64,000 nt of DNA from Gaeumannomyces sp. JS-464 (Eukaryota; Ascomycota; Sordariomycetes; Magnaporthales; Magnaporthaceae): contig NGZR01000005.1 of NCBI GenBank assembly GCA_002197995.1, positions 2,542,001-2,606,000 of the forward strand, written 5' to 3'. The position numbers and the translations under genes are program-made. How positions within the stretch are numbered: position 1 is the stretch's first letter; each line of letters starts with the position of its first letter. The notes beneath the pieces were generated by a model. That model was not told where the DNA came from, ran no database searches, and saw only the letters and a list, made by a program, of their open reading frames with translations. This document shows, piece after piece, positions 12,950 through 24,561 of this stretch.

Positions 12950-15044
12950 ATGGTCGTCCAGCAGCACATCCTGAACTGGCTGTACAGCGTCCTCACAAGC
13001 GTACCGTCCCCACCCTCTGACCCCTAGCCACCCAGTTGCCCGTTTCCGCCTCGGCCCGCCCAGAATACGCGGTCCGGGAGAGCCATGAATCAAAGCCAGA
13101 GATGGACCTGTAGCTGATCCCACGCCCTCGTCTCCAGGAATATCACGATGTGAATAGAACCTACGACGACGTCGCCCAGGCGCTCTCGCTGTACCCCTCG
13201 CTATCCCCGAACTGACGTCCACAGTGAGCTCCTCTGTCCTCTGTCCCCTGCCTACGGCCCCAAGCGCCAACCATCCCATGCACCGCGCCGCTAACCCACT
13301 GTCCCTCGCCTGCGCGCAACCAGCCTTCCCCAATGGCGTCTCGGCCCTTCTCCTCCACCTCTCGGGCACCATTCCCGTCGTCTTCCGGGGCACTACCTAC
13401 CGGTTCCCCATCTCGCTATGGGTCCCCCACGCCTATCCCCGCGAGGCTCCCCTGGTCTATGTGACCCCGACTGAGAACATGGTCGTCCGCCCGGGGCAGC
13501 ACGTCGACCCCAAGGCCAAGTCTACCACCCTTATCTTGTTGGCTGGGCTGGGTTCTGGGATGTATGCGTTCCATTTTCCTGGATAGACTCGCGCTTGCCC
13601 CCAAAATGCTGACCACGAACCTCGTCGGGCCTCGTAGAAGTCAACAATCCTCGACTTCTTGGCCATCCTCCGCGATGTATTCGCCAAGGAGCCTCCCGTC
13701 ATCGCAAAGCAGCAGCAGCCCGGCCCCGCGCCAGCCCAGCAGCCAACCGCGACGCCGCCGCCCGTCCCCCTCTACCGCCAGACATGGCTCGTCCGGCTTC
13801 GGTAGCCCAGACGCACGTCCAGACCCCTGCTCCCGCCGAGCAGAGGCCTCCGCCCCCTCCGCCGAAAGGCGACGATCCCCCCATACATCGGCCGTCCCCC
13901 GTCCCTCCGCAGCCCCGGTCTGTGGCCCCCCCTGTCCCGCCTTATGGCGTCCAAGGCCCCGTCCTTTGAGCCAGGTCGGAACCCTGAAGCCACAGCCATG
14001 CAGCCTCCTCCGAGCAATAGAGCGTCGAGATACGATTCGGCACCACCCCTGCCACCGCAATCCGATTACACCAGTAGCCGTACCAATCAAGCTGGTCCTC
14101 CGCCTCCTACCAACCCTCCGTACCATCATCCACAGCCTCTGCCGGGACAACTCCAGCATCAGACGCCACCGGCAGCAGCTGCGCAAGGGCGGGAGTCATT
14201 CTCTCCGGCTGATCCCCGCCATGCGTCCTTTTCACCACCACAGAATGCCACACAAGGCGCACCACCACCCGCGCAACCTCATATGGCTTGGCAACAGCAA
14301 CAATCACCCCCCTCGCAGCAATATAGTTGTTACCAGCAAACCTGGCCGCCTCAGCAGCCACACCATCCTCATCCTCACTCCGCTGCAGGAGGTCCTCCTC
14401 CCCCACAACCCATGGCAGCGCCTCCTGCTCCCCCACAGCCACCGGCGCAGAAGCCTCCACCGCCGCCGGATCTCATGGACGAGCCCCTGGTCCTGTCGAT
14501 TCCGTCGCCGTCCAACGTGCCTGCGCCGCCGATTCCGCCAAACCCAGAAAAGGACGCGCTCATGCACCAGCTGGCGCAGACCCTACACGCGATGCGGCAG
14601 CGCGCCCGCGCCCAGGACGAGGCCTCGCTGCAGGGCTTGCAGGCGCAGCGCACTGCCATGCTGGCCGCCCTAGGCCAGGTCCAGGCCGAGACCTCGCAGC
14701 TTTCGCAGCTGTCAGCCCTTCTGACTTCCAACGCGGGCATCCTGCGCGACGCCCTCCACCGCGCCGACGCGGCCGTCGCAGACGCGCAGTCGCGCCGCAT
14801 CAAGCCCCCGGACGTCGACGAGCTCTTAGTCGCCCCCACCGTCGTTGCCAACCAGCTCTACGACCTCGTTGCCGAGGAACGCGCCCTCGCCGACGCCGTC
14901 TTCGTTCTCGGACGCGCCGTCGAGCGCGGCCGCGTCTCGCCCGCCGTCTTTGCAAAGACCACCCGCAGCCTCGCCCGCGAGTGGTATCTCAAGAAGGCTC
15001 TCGTGCGCAAGATTGGTCGTGGCATGGGGCTCACCCAACAATGA
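12950..15044 (+). CDS. vps23: Vps23/TSG101, ESCRT-I subunit (UEV and steadiness-box protein)
   Basis: This endosomal sorting subunit recognises ubiquitinated cargo and is part of ESCRT-I. Exon 1 encodes MVVQQHILNWLYSVLTS (12950-13000). Introns are 13001-13137, 13224-13323 and 13562-13637. The N-terminal UEV domain is visible as YHDVNRTYDDV, FPNGVSALLLHLSGTIPV, FRGTTYRFPISLWVPHAYP and, after repairing one base near 13514, VYHPYLVGWAGFWD. A long Pro/Gln-rich linker follows (13700-14540), then a coiled coil (~14560-14800), and the C-terminal steadiness box ending EWYLKKALVRKIGRGMG (~14980-15035). Frame breaks near 13207, 13514, 13775 and 13960 are each one base. Corrected length is about 590 residues, usual for fungal Vps23. 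It stands divergent to IDO with no functional link. Confidence 0.9.
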
Positions 15045-15472
15045 ATAATCCCCCACTGGTACGGTACCGCTGTCGTTGTGGTGTAGGGGGCCAATGGGAT
15101 GCGTTACTCGCCTAGATAATTTAAGACTACAAATGCTGTGTCATATTCTAGGCCTGGACTTGATTACAGTCTTCAGGCCTGTTGGAAGATTTCTGAAATA
15201 CCTTATTCGTCCCTTTATCTCTCATCACCTCCGTACTAAGCGTCGGGTGGGAGTATTGATGTGAAGCGAATCGTCTACCATCTACATAAACTGCGATTTG
15301 TTGATTCATCCCCCTGAACATGATACCACGAGCAAAAGGTGAAAGAGAATACAACCGCCCGATTGCCCACCTCAACCCTATCCAATTACTACTACCACTG
15401 AAGCTGTTCCGTCTGCTCATTCAAGCGAAATGTCCATCTTGTCAGTTCAACCAAGTTCCGGCAGCGCGTCCG
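15045..15472. other. Convergent 3' region after vps23
   Basis: These bases lie between the vps23 stop and the end of the minus-strand unknown gene. I see only AT-richer UTR-like sequence and no gene. Confidence 0.55.
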
Positions 15473-18432
15473 CTACCTCTGTCCCTTTCTTTCCATCCCC
15501 TCACAGAGCCCGATCAGGAGGCTCACCTCGCTACCCCGGATCGGCCTAGGATGTTGAAGGTGGCACCTCACCACGGAAACGGCGGCCGTTTTGCTGCTGC
15601 TACTGTTACTGCCTGTCCTTTGCTCGCTGGCCACTGAAGAGTTTGTTCCCGATCCTGAGCGGGCGCCTTCCCCGCCACTCGGATGCGCTGCTGCGTCGGG
15701 GGCCGAGCGGAAAGGATTCATCGCCTTGCTGAGGGAAGCGGAGAATCGGCGCCTCAGGGTCTCTGTCCTGCCCTGGGTTGGGCCTCTCACAACATTCCCA
15801 GAACTGGTACCGGCTGCTCCCGTCGCAAATCTCGCCGAGCCGCCCTTGCTGTGGTTGACTTCTTTGCAATTGTGGGTGTCATTGCGGTCCTGGAGAGCCG
15901 GCATGCCTTTCAGGAAGGGTAAACTTTTCCTCTTAAACAGGCCTCTTCTCCTTGTCGAATCCTTCGGGTCCAACTCCGACATCTGCCTCACTCGGCGTTC
16001 ATTAGTCGAGAGCTCCATAACAGCGCTCCTGAACTCTAGCTGCTGCTGCTGCTGCTGCTGCTCCTGCACAGCCGCTGGGGCCTTGTCTGTGGTCGAGTCC
16101 CCTGTCGCTGCATCGACTCGAGCTGGTGGCTGCTTCTTAAGCCTGCGCTTAACAATCTTGCGGGGCCTCTGGACATCTGCCGTGCCCACTAACCCGGTCT
16201 GGCCCTCGCTCTTCGAAGGCACCTCTTTGGTGTCACTGTAGCCATGGAGATCCAACGTCTTGGAGATTCTCCGCAATATGCCCACGGCTCTCTTGCCTCG
16301 CCATGTCCCAGCTTTCCTCGCTGTAACCCCGACCTCAATCTGTTTCACGGGACCGCCAACTCCGGAATCCTGGGATCTCGAACGCGCTCTTGAGATCTTT
16401 TTAACACCGTCTAAGCCGCTAAGATCCTCAAACAAATGGATCTTCTGCTTGAGCGGAGACGCATCGGCATCGGAAGTACTTGGGTGTCCATCCGCCTTAT
16501 CTCTTGACTTCGGCTTGACCGACGAAGAAGCAAGCTTTACTTCAACCTCGTTTGGGATTCTGGTCTTCGGTTTTGCGTTCACGACGGTTGGTGTAGATAG
16601 TGCCTCCGAAAATTCCGGGGCGCCAGTTCCCATCTTCTGTCGCCTCGGTGTTGAAAAGGATCCATGGCACGCTGACGGAGCATCAAAGAGACGGCACAGG
16701 TCTGCCACCTTCCTGGGACAGGACCGAGTCCCCTGGAGTTTCCCCCCGCCATGGCAGTTCCGGGGTTCACTCTGGACCAAGCCCTCGGTCGTTCCGAGGG
16801 ACTCCAGCCCAACATTGCTCTTTGCCGACCTCAAAAGATAATGAACAGGACTAGAGTGGAGTACCGATGACCTCCTCATCGGCCGTGTGGGGGTGACTGG
16901 GGCGATTGACTTCGTTGCCCCCTCTTCACGGCACCCTTGAAGAGCGACTGAGGTTCAACGACCTCGGACTTGTTCGCTGTCAACAATGGCTCAGCATTCC
17001 TGCCGTGCGGAGCGTGCCTAGGTGTGACCTTTGATGATGCCTGATCAGGCCGATGTCCGGGTGTATTGGCCGGGGAGAAGTGGACATTGTGATGGGCCCG
17101 AACTATGGCTAAGCCACGCACCGTCCCCGCAACAGGCTTGAACACATTTGACGACGGTGTGCTGACAGGCGCCCGAGACGGGGCGGGGCCAGTCGAATCG
17201 GCTATGGCGGGTTTTGACGGGCTCTTATTACGCACAAGGCGAGGCTGGGGTTGTGGTGTTTTGACGACGTGAGCAATGCCATGTCCCGCAGCAAGTCCAA
17301 GAGGCTCTTCGAATGAGCGGCGGAGCTGGGCGACACCGCTTGGGGCTGTCTTCTGCGGCGATTGGTCGATAGCGAGGAGGTCGCCCGAATGACCTGAGGG
17401 TATCGGGAGTTCTGCGAGCCCCTGACAGTGTTGCCTCACTGGTGAAGCAGGGACATTTTTGGTCCTGATGGAAGCATGCTTCGCCGCGACGCCGACTCCG
17501 TCTGGGGCTTCCTTGCGGCTGGGAGCCCTGGATACACCTGGCAGAGCAGCATGTCCGAATTGGGCAGCTTTGCGACCCTCGAAGATCTTCCTTCGTTCTG
17601 CAACAGTGCGAGGCGCGGCATGCTTTATCTCAGCGAGGACCCTCGAGCTGTGGCCTCTTGTAGGCTCACGTCGATTCTCTCCGTCTGTGGTGCCGGTGCC
17701 ATGACCTGGCAGGACTTGTCCTGAGGGGTCCTACCCCCCAGTAGCCTTGAGCAGCCAGCTACCAAGGCGTCTAGTGTCCCCAAAGTCTCCTGAGCGTTGC
17801 TGGAACCCGATTGAGTCGAGAGCGGAAGGCTTCAGGCGAACAGGTGTGCCACAAGCCTTGTCAGAGCCATGTCTAGTAGGGGTCTGGTAGGGTGACGGGG
17901 CGCTGGACCGCCAGGAGCTGAACCCCCTGGATGAATCTGATTGCTGATTAGTGTTGCCAATGTGTGCGAGGTCGTGGATTGGTCTCTTGATGACTGTTGA
18001 TGCTGGCATAGACTCCGGAAGACTTTCCTGCGAGAGGGGGGACGTCTTTTCGGCTCGTGTCGGCGGCGGTGACTTGGTCAAGTCACTATACGGAGACCCT
18101 AGGGCCCCGAACCCCAGGCTCGCCTGCCCGTCATCATCCTGCTTGCTCAAGTCCGACTCCTCATCGCTTGGGGGAATGGACTGGGAGGGAGACGGAAAAC
18201 CGTTATTGGCCCGCAGGGAGAATCCCGAGGTCACCGATCTGCGGGCTGGCGAGCGGCGAGGGGACACAACTTTCAGTGTCGGGAGGAAGACGACGTCCGG
18301 CTGCGCTCTGCGGCCTAGGCGGAGTGGCGCCGGCCGAAGCTGGAATTCAGCACAGCCATTATCGCCGTCGCTCAAGTTAGCCCGAACATGCCCGAAACGG
18401 CGGATACGTGAGCAGTTCGGGAGGGAATCCAT
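15473..18432 (-). CDS. Unknown large disordered Ser/Pro/Lys-rich protein
   Basis: I do not recognise this protein. It starts MDSLPNCSRIRRFGHVR at 18432 and can be followed for about 985 codons. It is rich in Ser, Pro, Thr, Lys and Arg with many SP/TP sites, so it is probably intrinsically disordered and phosphorylated. Short ordered-looking segments include PLKQKIHLFEDLSGL (~16455-16410), RRLKKQPP, a glutamine run and a basic, amphipathic RRRFSASLSKAMNPFR (~15745). The same frame is interrupted by one TAG at 17731-17733, right after a run of six G, then stays open to 17439 and beyond; a one-base shift occurs near 16893 at a run of C. The C-terminal end (15473) is uncertain because another indel could lie there. 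It could be a cell-polarity, nuclear or cytoskeletal scaffold, but nothing proves this. Confidence 0.6.
16040..16062. repeat. CTG/CAG trinucleotide repeat (polyglutamine)
   Basis: A run of CTG on the plus strand, interrupted once by CTC, encodes about eight glutamines on the minus strand inside the unknown disordered protein. Confidence 0.85.
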
Positions 18433-19527
18433 GGGGCTTCGCGGGTGCTATCGTGCCCTGTGAGGCGGTGTCTGGGAGGACGAGAACGGATGATGAGTGA
18501 AAGGTGCAAAGTATGAGGGGTTGTTTTTGCTCGTTTAAGATCAGGCGGTGCCACAGGAGAGGGTATTTATATCACTAAGAACATGGAGGATCAGACTGGG
18601 GCGGCCTGACTGGGGCGGGTGCACAGCTGCGAGATCCCAAAAGCTGGTTTGGGTACGGGAACGGTTTGGGCACTCAACTCGGAAAGCAAAGGTCAGTGGT
18701 GTCAGGGGTGGTCTGATTGTGTGGAAAGTGCTTCCATGCAGCTGGGACGGAAGCTGGCCAGGGAGAGGCCACAGACTTCAAGACTTGGCACCGAGAATGG
18801 AAACGCCTACCACCTGACAAAGGCAGGGGCGTCATTCATGAAAGCGAGCGAGCACTCATTCCAGGATGGCAGGTGCTTGTGTGAATGAACTGCGGCGGGC
18901 CTGCCGAGTGTGAGCCGGATCGCCCAGGCAAGCGCGCACGAATGGGGCAGGAACAGCCAAGCGCATCATGCGGCCTGAGGCTATCCGCGCAGCTACCATG
19001 AATCCAGCAGAAACAATTCGAAGGAAAATGAATCAAGAACTTGTGTCTCATAGCATGACGGCAATGTGCAGACGCCTTAAGCTCGAGTGTATGAGCGGTG
19101 CCTAGGAAATGCCTATGATCTCCCGGCTGGAGATAGGCCCAGCTGCCTGCCTACCTAACCTGTCTTGAATGGGTATGGAGACGGAAAGCGGAAGAGAAAA
19201 AGAAGTGGTGAAATATGACAGGTGCAGAAGACTTGCAAGATCCCGGAAGCCCGAAACGTCTCTTTTTCCACGAAGGATAGGACTTGGAAATGAGAAACAA
19301 CCTCAATCAACTCCGGCTCCTGTTGGGAAGAAAAAAAGGGAATGAGGAGAGAGGGTCAAGAGAAAGAGAATGGCCCCATGGCGAGGTGCCGGAACCGGCC
19401 GTCGACACGAAGGGCTTCATGTCGCTCACTAGTTTCCCCCTTGGATAACCGTCACAAACGAGGGACGCTGCAGCCAAGCAGCAGTCGCCACAGCCTCGCC
19501 CACAAACTCGACGTCGTCGCGCCACTC
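18433..19527. other. Intergenic region between the unknown gene and the pheromone receptor
   Basis: It should hold the promoter of the minus-strand unknown gene and the 3' UTR of the receptor gene. I see no supported gene, RNA or mobile element. Confidence 0.5.
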
Positions 19528-20833
19528 CTAAATGCGCTCCTCGCGACGCTCGATGGATCGGCCCACCCTGACTCCTCCGGCCGCGCCCTTCTCCTGGAAC
19601 TGGCCGCCGCCGTTGCCATCCTCGTCGCCGTCGATCCTCTGCAGCTCCAGGTCGATCGGGTCGGCGCTGCGCTGCCTCGTGGGGGCGTCGGGGAGTGGGG
19701 TCCCGCGGCGACCTGTGTGCTGAGCTTGGCTCCCTGGTGGTGACGGCTGCTGGGTCCGCCTGTGGTCGAGTGGTGCGAGTAGTCGTCGAGGAGCCGCTTC
19801 TTGCTGCCGAGCGTGTTCTCGTCTGTGTCCCTGGACCCGCGGTGCTGCGACGCCGGGCTGCCCGAGAGCCGCTGCGCCACCAGGGCGGCGAACGGCAGCG
19901 CGAGCACGACGGTTGTGAGAACCAGAGATCCAGACTCGAGGAACACGACGTCGACGAACTGGAAGACGGTGAATATGACTAGTAGCGTAACATGTAACAG
20001 TTAGCTTTTGCTTTTGTTCTTTGCTTCCTCGTTGCGCCATCTTATCACTTACCAGGAATGAACATGAGGATCCCGTTGGCCATGACGAGCACGTCCATTG
20101 ACGAGAGACCCTTGGTGGTCGGGAGGATGCTTCGGTTCGTCCACATGTGCATGACGAGGCGGATGTTGAAGAGGAAACAGAACCAGGCGATGGCGGCCGT
20201 GATCAGGGAGACGTCCGTCAGGCGGATCCACAGCAGGGGGGTGACGTCGAACGGCTCCATGATGATCCTGATCTGGACGGACACGGATGCGCACTTGAAG
20301 CAAAAGCTCGCGAGCGAAACGAGGGCCGAGACGACGATGGCGGACCACTTCCACAGGTTGGGCCAGAGCTGCACCATGGACCAGGCCTGCACGATCAGCG
20401 CCGACAGCACCAGCAGCGTCTGCGGGATCGAGAGGGCCGTGGCGACGAGGCTGACGCGCCAGTCGTCGGCCGTCACGAAGCGCACGTCGCCGCTGTAGAG
20501 GGTGTACATCTCGACCCAGCTGCTGCTGAAGTAGCTGGCCAGCAGCGTCAGGCGGACGACGGCCAGGGCGAGGCTGAAGATGTTGATCAAGGTCGGGATC
20601 CTGGCGAACCGGTGCTTCGGCGTCATGGTCAGGACAACCGCCAGTATGACAAAGCAGGCGCCGATCTGGCTCGCGTAGACGGTCGAGACGCGGACCAGGT
20701 ACAGGTTTGTCTTGTTGATTTCGGCCATCGGGACGGGGAAGGGCTCGCCATTAGGGCCCGTGATGTTGATGCTCTGCATGCGCGGGTCACCTCCAGCTCC
20801 CATGCTGGGCAGAGCGCCCAAGTCCGAAGCCAT
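19528..20833 (-). CDS. pre-2: Alpha-factor type pheromone receptor, Ste2/Pre-2 (class D GPCR)
   Basis: This seven-transmembrane receptor senses the alpha-factor-like peptide of the opposite mating type and couples to the G protein/MAPK mating route. Exon 1 (20053-20833) starts MASDLGALPSMG and carries an N-glycosylation-like NITG. Hydrophobic segments follow: IGACFVILAVVLTM, LINIFSLALAVVRLTLLASY, LSIPQTLLVLSALIVQAW, WSAIVVSALVSLASF, and VSLITAAIAWFCFLFNIRLV. The hallmark LPTTKGLSSMDVLVMANGIL leads into TM6. A 74-nt intron at 19979-20052 splits the valine of FIPV/IFTVFQF. TM7 is LVLTTVVLALPFAALVAQRL, keeping the TM7 proline. The cytoplasmic tail is Ser/Asp/Arg-rich and ends RSIERREERI. One base appears missing near 19702. 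Corrected length is about 410 residues. No mating-type or pheromone precursor gene lies nearby. Confidence 0.92.
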
Positions 20834-22018
20834 GTCGACTGCACGAGTTCAGCGAAGGCGCCAGGAGCTTTTCAAGTCGGTGATGGAGAAGTTATCAAGA
20901 CAAGAGAGGGCAGAAAGTGAGTGTCTTTGTCGGTGGAATTCGGCCTTGGGAACGCTCTGCCTGACTTATACCTGTCATCTAGAGTTTGAGGGACGGGAGA
21001 GGTTTTCGTTTCAAGACGGAAGCCACGGGCGACCCTCGGATGGCCGCGAACGGGAAAAGCTACTCCCAGCTTCCTCATCCGACCGCACCGCCAAATATTG
21101 TCTTTGATCACATCTCGGAATAGCTCCATGGCTTTTGCATTGCAATTGTGCCTCTTGACTGGCCGCGGAACGACAGCCCTGCGTCGGTGCCGAAAAAAGA
21201 AACAAGAGCAGCTGGGGCCAAAAAGCACATGAGTATAATATTAAGCAGATTCAAAAGTCGTCACAACTCACAACGTAAGCGTTGTCATGAACGACGCATT
21301 CAGGGGCGCAGGCTGTAGTATTGTCCCACTTAGTATTGTGCCCCTTGGGCGCCCCCATTCCGCCCTTCGCGTTGGCCCCACCGGTTGGTATTGTCGCCAG
21401 CGCGGAACTTGAAGCAGCCGCAATAAATGTCATCTCTTTCCGGCAAGCTGAGTAGAACCTGATGGCAGACACAAGATAGGTCTAAAAATGCCCCGAGTGC
21501 CAAAATGCCACTCTCGTGCGCAAGTACTGGTGCAGGCACCCGGGGACAGGCAGGAAGAAAGGGCTGAGACCAGCTAGATGAGCGATGATCCCGTGCGCCC
21601 ATCTCGCCTGCTCCCCATGAGGCTCTTCAAGAACTTCTCGATGCTCGTTGAAGCCCTTGGTCGGGGGGAGGAGAGACCAATGGCTCAGAGGCAGGGGCCT
21701 CTGCGTTATGATGCCATTGCCGTTCACACTATAGAACTTGATGCACAGCAAGGCTCCGCGAGATAGATGCTCGAGAATCTAGCGTGGCTGTCGGCATTTC
21801 CTACACGCAACTCCGATTAGCGAGCAATTTTCCAGGCGGTTAGGCGAAGACGGGGTTGGCACCCCTGAGCTTCTAGAAGGCTAATGATCTCTTGTGCCGG
21901 TATTACGTACCGTATGCAAAGCCCGTTATGCTGTCTCAAAAGTACCCCGGAAGATAGGGTAAAGAGCGCACTGCACGCTCGGGTAGTAAGCTGGAGGGGT
22001 ACCAGACAGATTGCGCTC
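20834..22018. other. Upstream region of the pheromone receptor
   Basis: This 1.2 kb between the receptor start and the stop of the next minus-strand gene must carry the receptor promoter. Open frames here are short and unconvincing. I cannot assign a mating-type HMG or Ste12 site with confidence. Confidence 0.45.
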
Positions 22019-22861
22019 TCAGACGATGATCCCAATGGCTGGGCCGTCCCCAAGTTCCGCCCCCAGCCGGACCAGGGTGTTCTCATAGACGCGGGCTACA
22101 TCCATCTGGAGCTCGTCGTCGTCGTCTTCCTCGCTCAGAATCTTCTTCCAAGACTTTTTGCCATCATCGTCGTCCATTGTGATGTCACCGTCTGTTGTCT
22201 CCGTGTCGTCAACCGAAGTCGTGCCGCCTTCCTCCTCCTCCTCCTCCTTCTTTTCTTCCCCTGGCTGAGAGGCTCGCCTCATGACGTCTACCATCTGCAC
22301 CCGTGTCTGCTCGGCTAGGCTCCTGCACCTGACCATGTCGGTGCGGCTCATGACCGGGCCATGCTCGAAGCCAGGGAGCGCCTCTCCAGTCAGGACGTCC
22401 TGCCCCGCGAGCAAGCTGGCAAAGCAGTGGTCTAGTTTATGCAAAGTGGAGAAAGTTGGAGCCAGGGTTGGTGCGAGAGACTCCAGCCAGTCGGTGAGCT
22501 CGTTCGCAATATTCAGGAAGTATGGGACCTGGAGGCCCGGGGTGCCGGTTTGCCAGAGAAGGTTGAGGATGACGTCCAGCTCTTTGCATAACTCGCCCAT
22601 AGACCGGAATCCGGGGACGATCCCTGGCTCCTCGGGGGCCGACTTTTTCAATGCGCGGGCACCTATGCTGAGCAGCTGACGCTCGATGAACCTCCTGACA
22701 TTATCCTCCTTGATCGACCCTGGGCGCAGGGGTATTGTGCGCGGACGGGGCAGCCCCGCCACGGACGCCGTAGATAAACTGCTGGGCGCAGGTGAGGGGA
22801 GAGTTCCTGGAGGGAAAAAGCCGCCGGGCCCGTGGCTGCTTGTCTGCTGATTTTCCGCCAT
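22019..22861 (-). CDS. Conserved-looking fungal protein of unknown function (280 residues)
   Basis: A clean, intronless frame runs from MAENQQTSSHGPGG (ATG at 22859-22861) to TGA-side end GPAIGIIV at 22019. The middle has helical, protein-like sequence: EDNVRRFIERQLLSIGARAL, MGELCKELDVILNLLWQTGT, VPYFLNIANELTDWL and LHKLDHCFASLLAGQDVL. The C-terminal third is highly acidic with runs of Glu and Asp followed by ELQMDVARVYENTLVRLG. No signal peptide, membrane segment, zinc motif or nucleotide-binding loop is seen. The codon pattern and lack of frame breaks support a real gene. It is divergent from tom6 at 23392. I do not recognise the family reliably. Confidence 0.75.
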   Translation of the reverse strand: MAENQQTSSHGPGGFFPPGTLPSPAPSSLSTASVAGLPRPRTIPLRPGSIKEDNVRRFIERQLLSIGARALKKSAPEEPGIVPGFRSMGELCKELDVILNLLWQTGTPGLQVPYFLNIANELTDWLESLAPTLAPTFSTLHKLDHCFASLLAGQDVLTGEALPGFEHGPVMSRTDMVRCRSLAEQTRVQMVDVMRRASQPGEEKKEEEEEEGGTTSVDDTETTDGDITMDDDDGKKSWKKILSEEDDDDELQMDVARVYENTLVRLGAELGDGPAIGIIV

Positions 22862-23391
22862 TGCGGCTGTAGACCTAGCCAGGGTATGCCAAGACACGCG
22901 CAAGAAGGCTGGCGAACAGATGATACCGAGAAAAGGCCACTCGCAGCAGGCAATAGTTTCTTTTTGGGCACAGCCTCTGTGAGAAATTGCTTCTTTGCGT
23001 TCGGCGACCGCGAAGGTCAGTGTATGCGTGTTATTTCAGCTAACAAAGAATCCCAATCCGGTGGTTGTTAACTGGTGGCTCAGTCATCAAGGAGGCAGAT
23101 TGAATAGGCACTCCCCGCTGATGTCACTGGACAAGCCATTCATACAAGAGCCCCACACTTAACGGATCTCAACTTACTACTCTCGGTATAGTTCAGCCGC
23201 CTCCAACTACGATAAGAGATAACAGAGAAGCGTCGCGGGCGATCCGAATCGAAAGTATCGCGACGAATTTTTGCTGGCGAGGACCTCCATCTCGACCAAT
23301 TCGATCGCCGAACTGCCGCAAAACAAGCCAACGACTGCTGCCCCAACTTCTCACACCGTTGTCGCCAAGCACCCGCCTACCTACCGACAAT
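22862..23391. promoter_or_regulatory. Shared divergent promoter region of the unknown gene and tom6
   Basis: A 530-bp gap between two divergent start codons. It presumably carries both promoters; I see no open frame or known element of note. Confidence 0.45.
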
Positions 23392-23675
23392 ATGCCTCCC
23401 AAGGGCGTTCGCGTTCAGGTCCCTCGCCGCGGCCAACCAAAGGTGCAGCAGAGGGGCTACGTCGGCGCCGCATACGATGCCTTGACTTCGCCTGAGCATG
23501 CATCTGTCGTCCGCAGCGTTGCTGCCTTTGGCGTGCGTCGGAACCCTCGTTAACCAGCTTCATCGGGTTTCTGTCTGTCTGTATACGCGGCTGACCTCTT
23601 ATCTTCTGGGCGCGCTAGATTGGAGTTGCGATCTTGGCGAGCTCCTGGGCCGAGATCTTTCTGCCGTACGCCTGA
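23392..23675 (+). CDS. tom6: Tom6-like small subunit of the mitochondrial outer-membrane import (TOM) complex
   Basis: Two exons encode a 65-residue tail-anchored protein: 23392-23532 and 23619-23675, with an intron carrying donor GTGCGT, branch-like CTGAC and acceptor CTAG. The start is MPPKGVRVQVPRRGQP. The body is YDALTSPEHASVVRSVAAFG, and after splicing the hydrophobic anchor IGVAILASSWAEIFLPYA ends at TGA 23673-23675. A basic N terminus, a single C-terminal helix containing SSWAE, and small size match what I recall of fungal Tom6, which stabilises the Tom40 core with Tom22. Tom5 or another small TOM subunit is the alternative. Exon 2 is only 57 nt, so automated calls would probably truncate it. 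Confidence 0.72.
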
Positions 23676-24561
23676 ATGTGGAATGTGGCCTGAGAAAAGC
23701 GGCACACTAAGAGCCTTGAGGCAACAAATAACGACACAATCACGCCAAAGGAACCAAATGATATACTCCTTCAGGCATCCGGGGCGGAACAGAGCCCTCG
23801 AGACTCGTTCTGCGCCCCAGTTGGCGCTGTACCACCAACAACACCACACCATTCATGTAATTCTATCTGTACAACGAAACCCGGGGAAAGGGGTTTCTCG
23901 GGCGAGTTGCCTTATACGATGCCGATTCCTCCACGAACTTCATAGACAGTATTTCACGAATTCATATGCCTCTGTTGACTTGGTCGTATTGTGTTTCCCT
24001 GCCGCTCTACGGGCTTTTGCTGGTATGCTTGCTATCTGGTCAAATCCGTTTATTCCCCTCTAGTACTCCACGCGGTGGAAACGCTACTTCCTTAGCCTGG
24101 TAAGATGGTAGTTGGTTTGAGGCGTAGGAATTGGCTATCTTTGTCCCTTTCTGTATCGCCATTGTTGTCTGTCAACCGGAGCATCTATCTAATCCCCGTC
24201 ATTCAGTAGAAGAGGTAGCTAGGGTGCCTTACCTAACCAGGGCTCCAGGCAGGTCAGAGCCGCGTAGTCTCTGGAACACCCTCCTCCGGTTTACGGAGAA
24301 TCTCTCTTCCTTCTGCCGCGTTCGTGCCAATGGCAGGAGCGCGCAAGTGACAGCCCTAGGCGTATAGGGCCTGAGGCATGCCAGCCGGCCCCAGCCATAA
24401 ATGCCGGGACACAAATCGCAATTTTGTATTCTCGAGGTCCTCTTCCAACTTTTCTTTCATCTCATCAGGTGACTTCCTACGCAAACGACCGCTACCAAGT
24501 CGCCAAAGCCAGCCCTGCTCTTTGACACTATTGCACCGACAGAGCAGCGCAATATCCCTCG
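23676..24561. other. Intergenic region after tom6
   Basis: This holds the tom6 3' UTR and the likely promoter of the next plus-strand gene. No further gene or element is supported. Confidence 0.5.
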
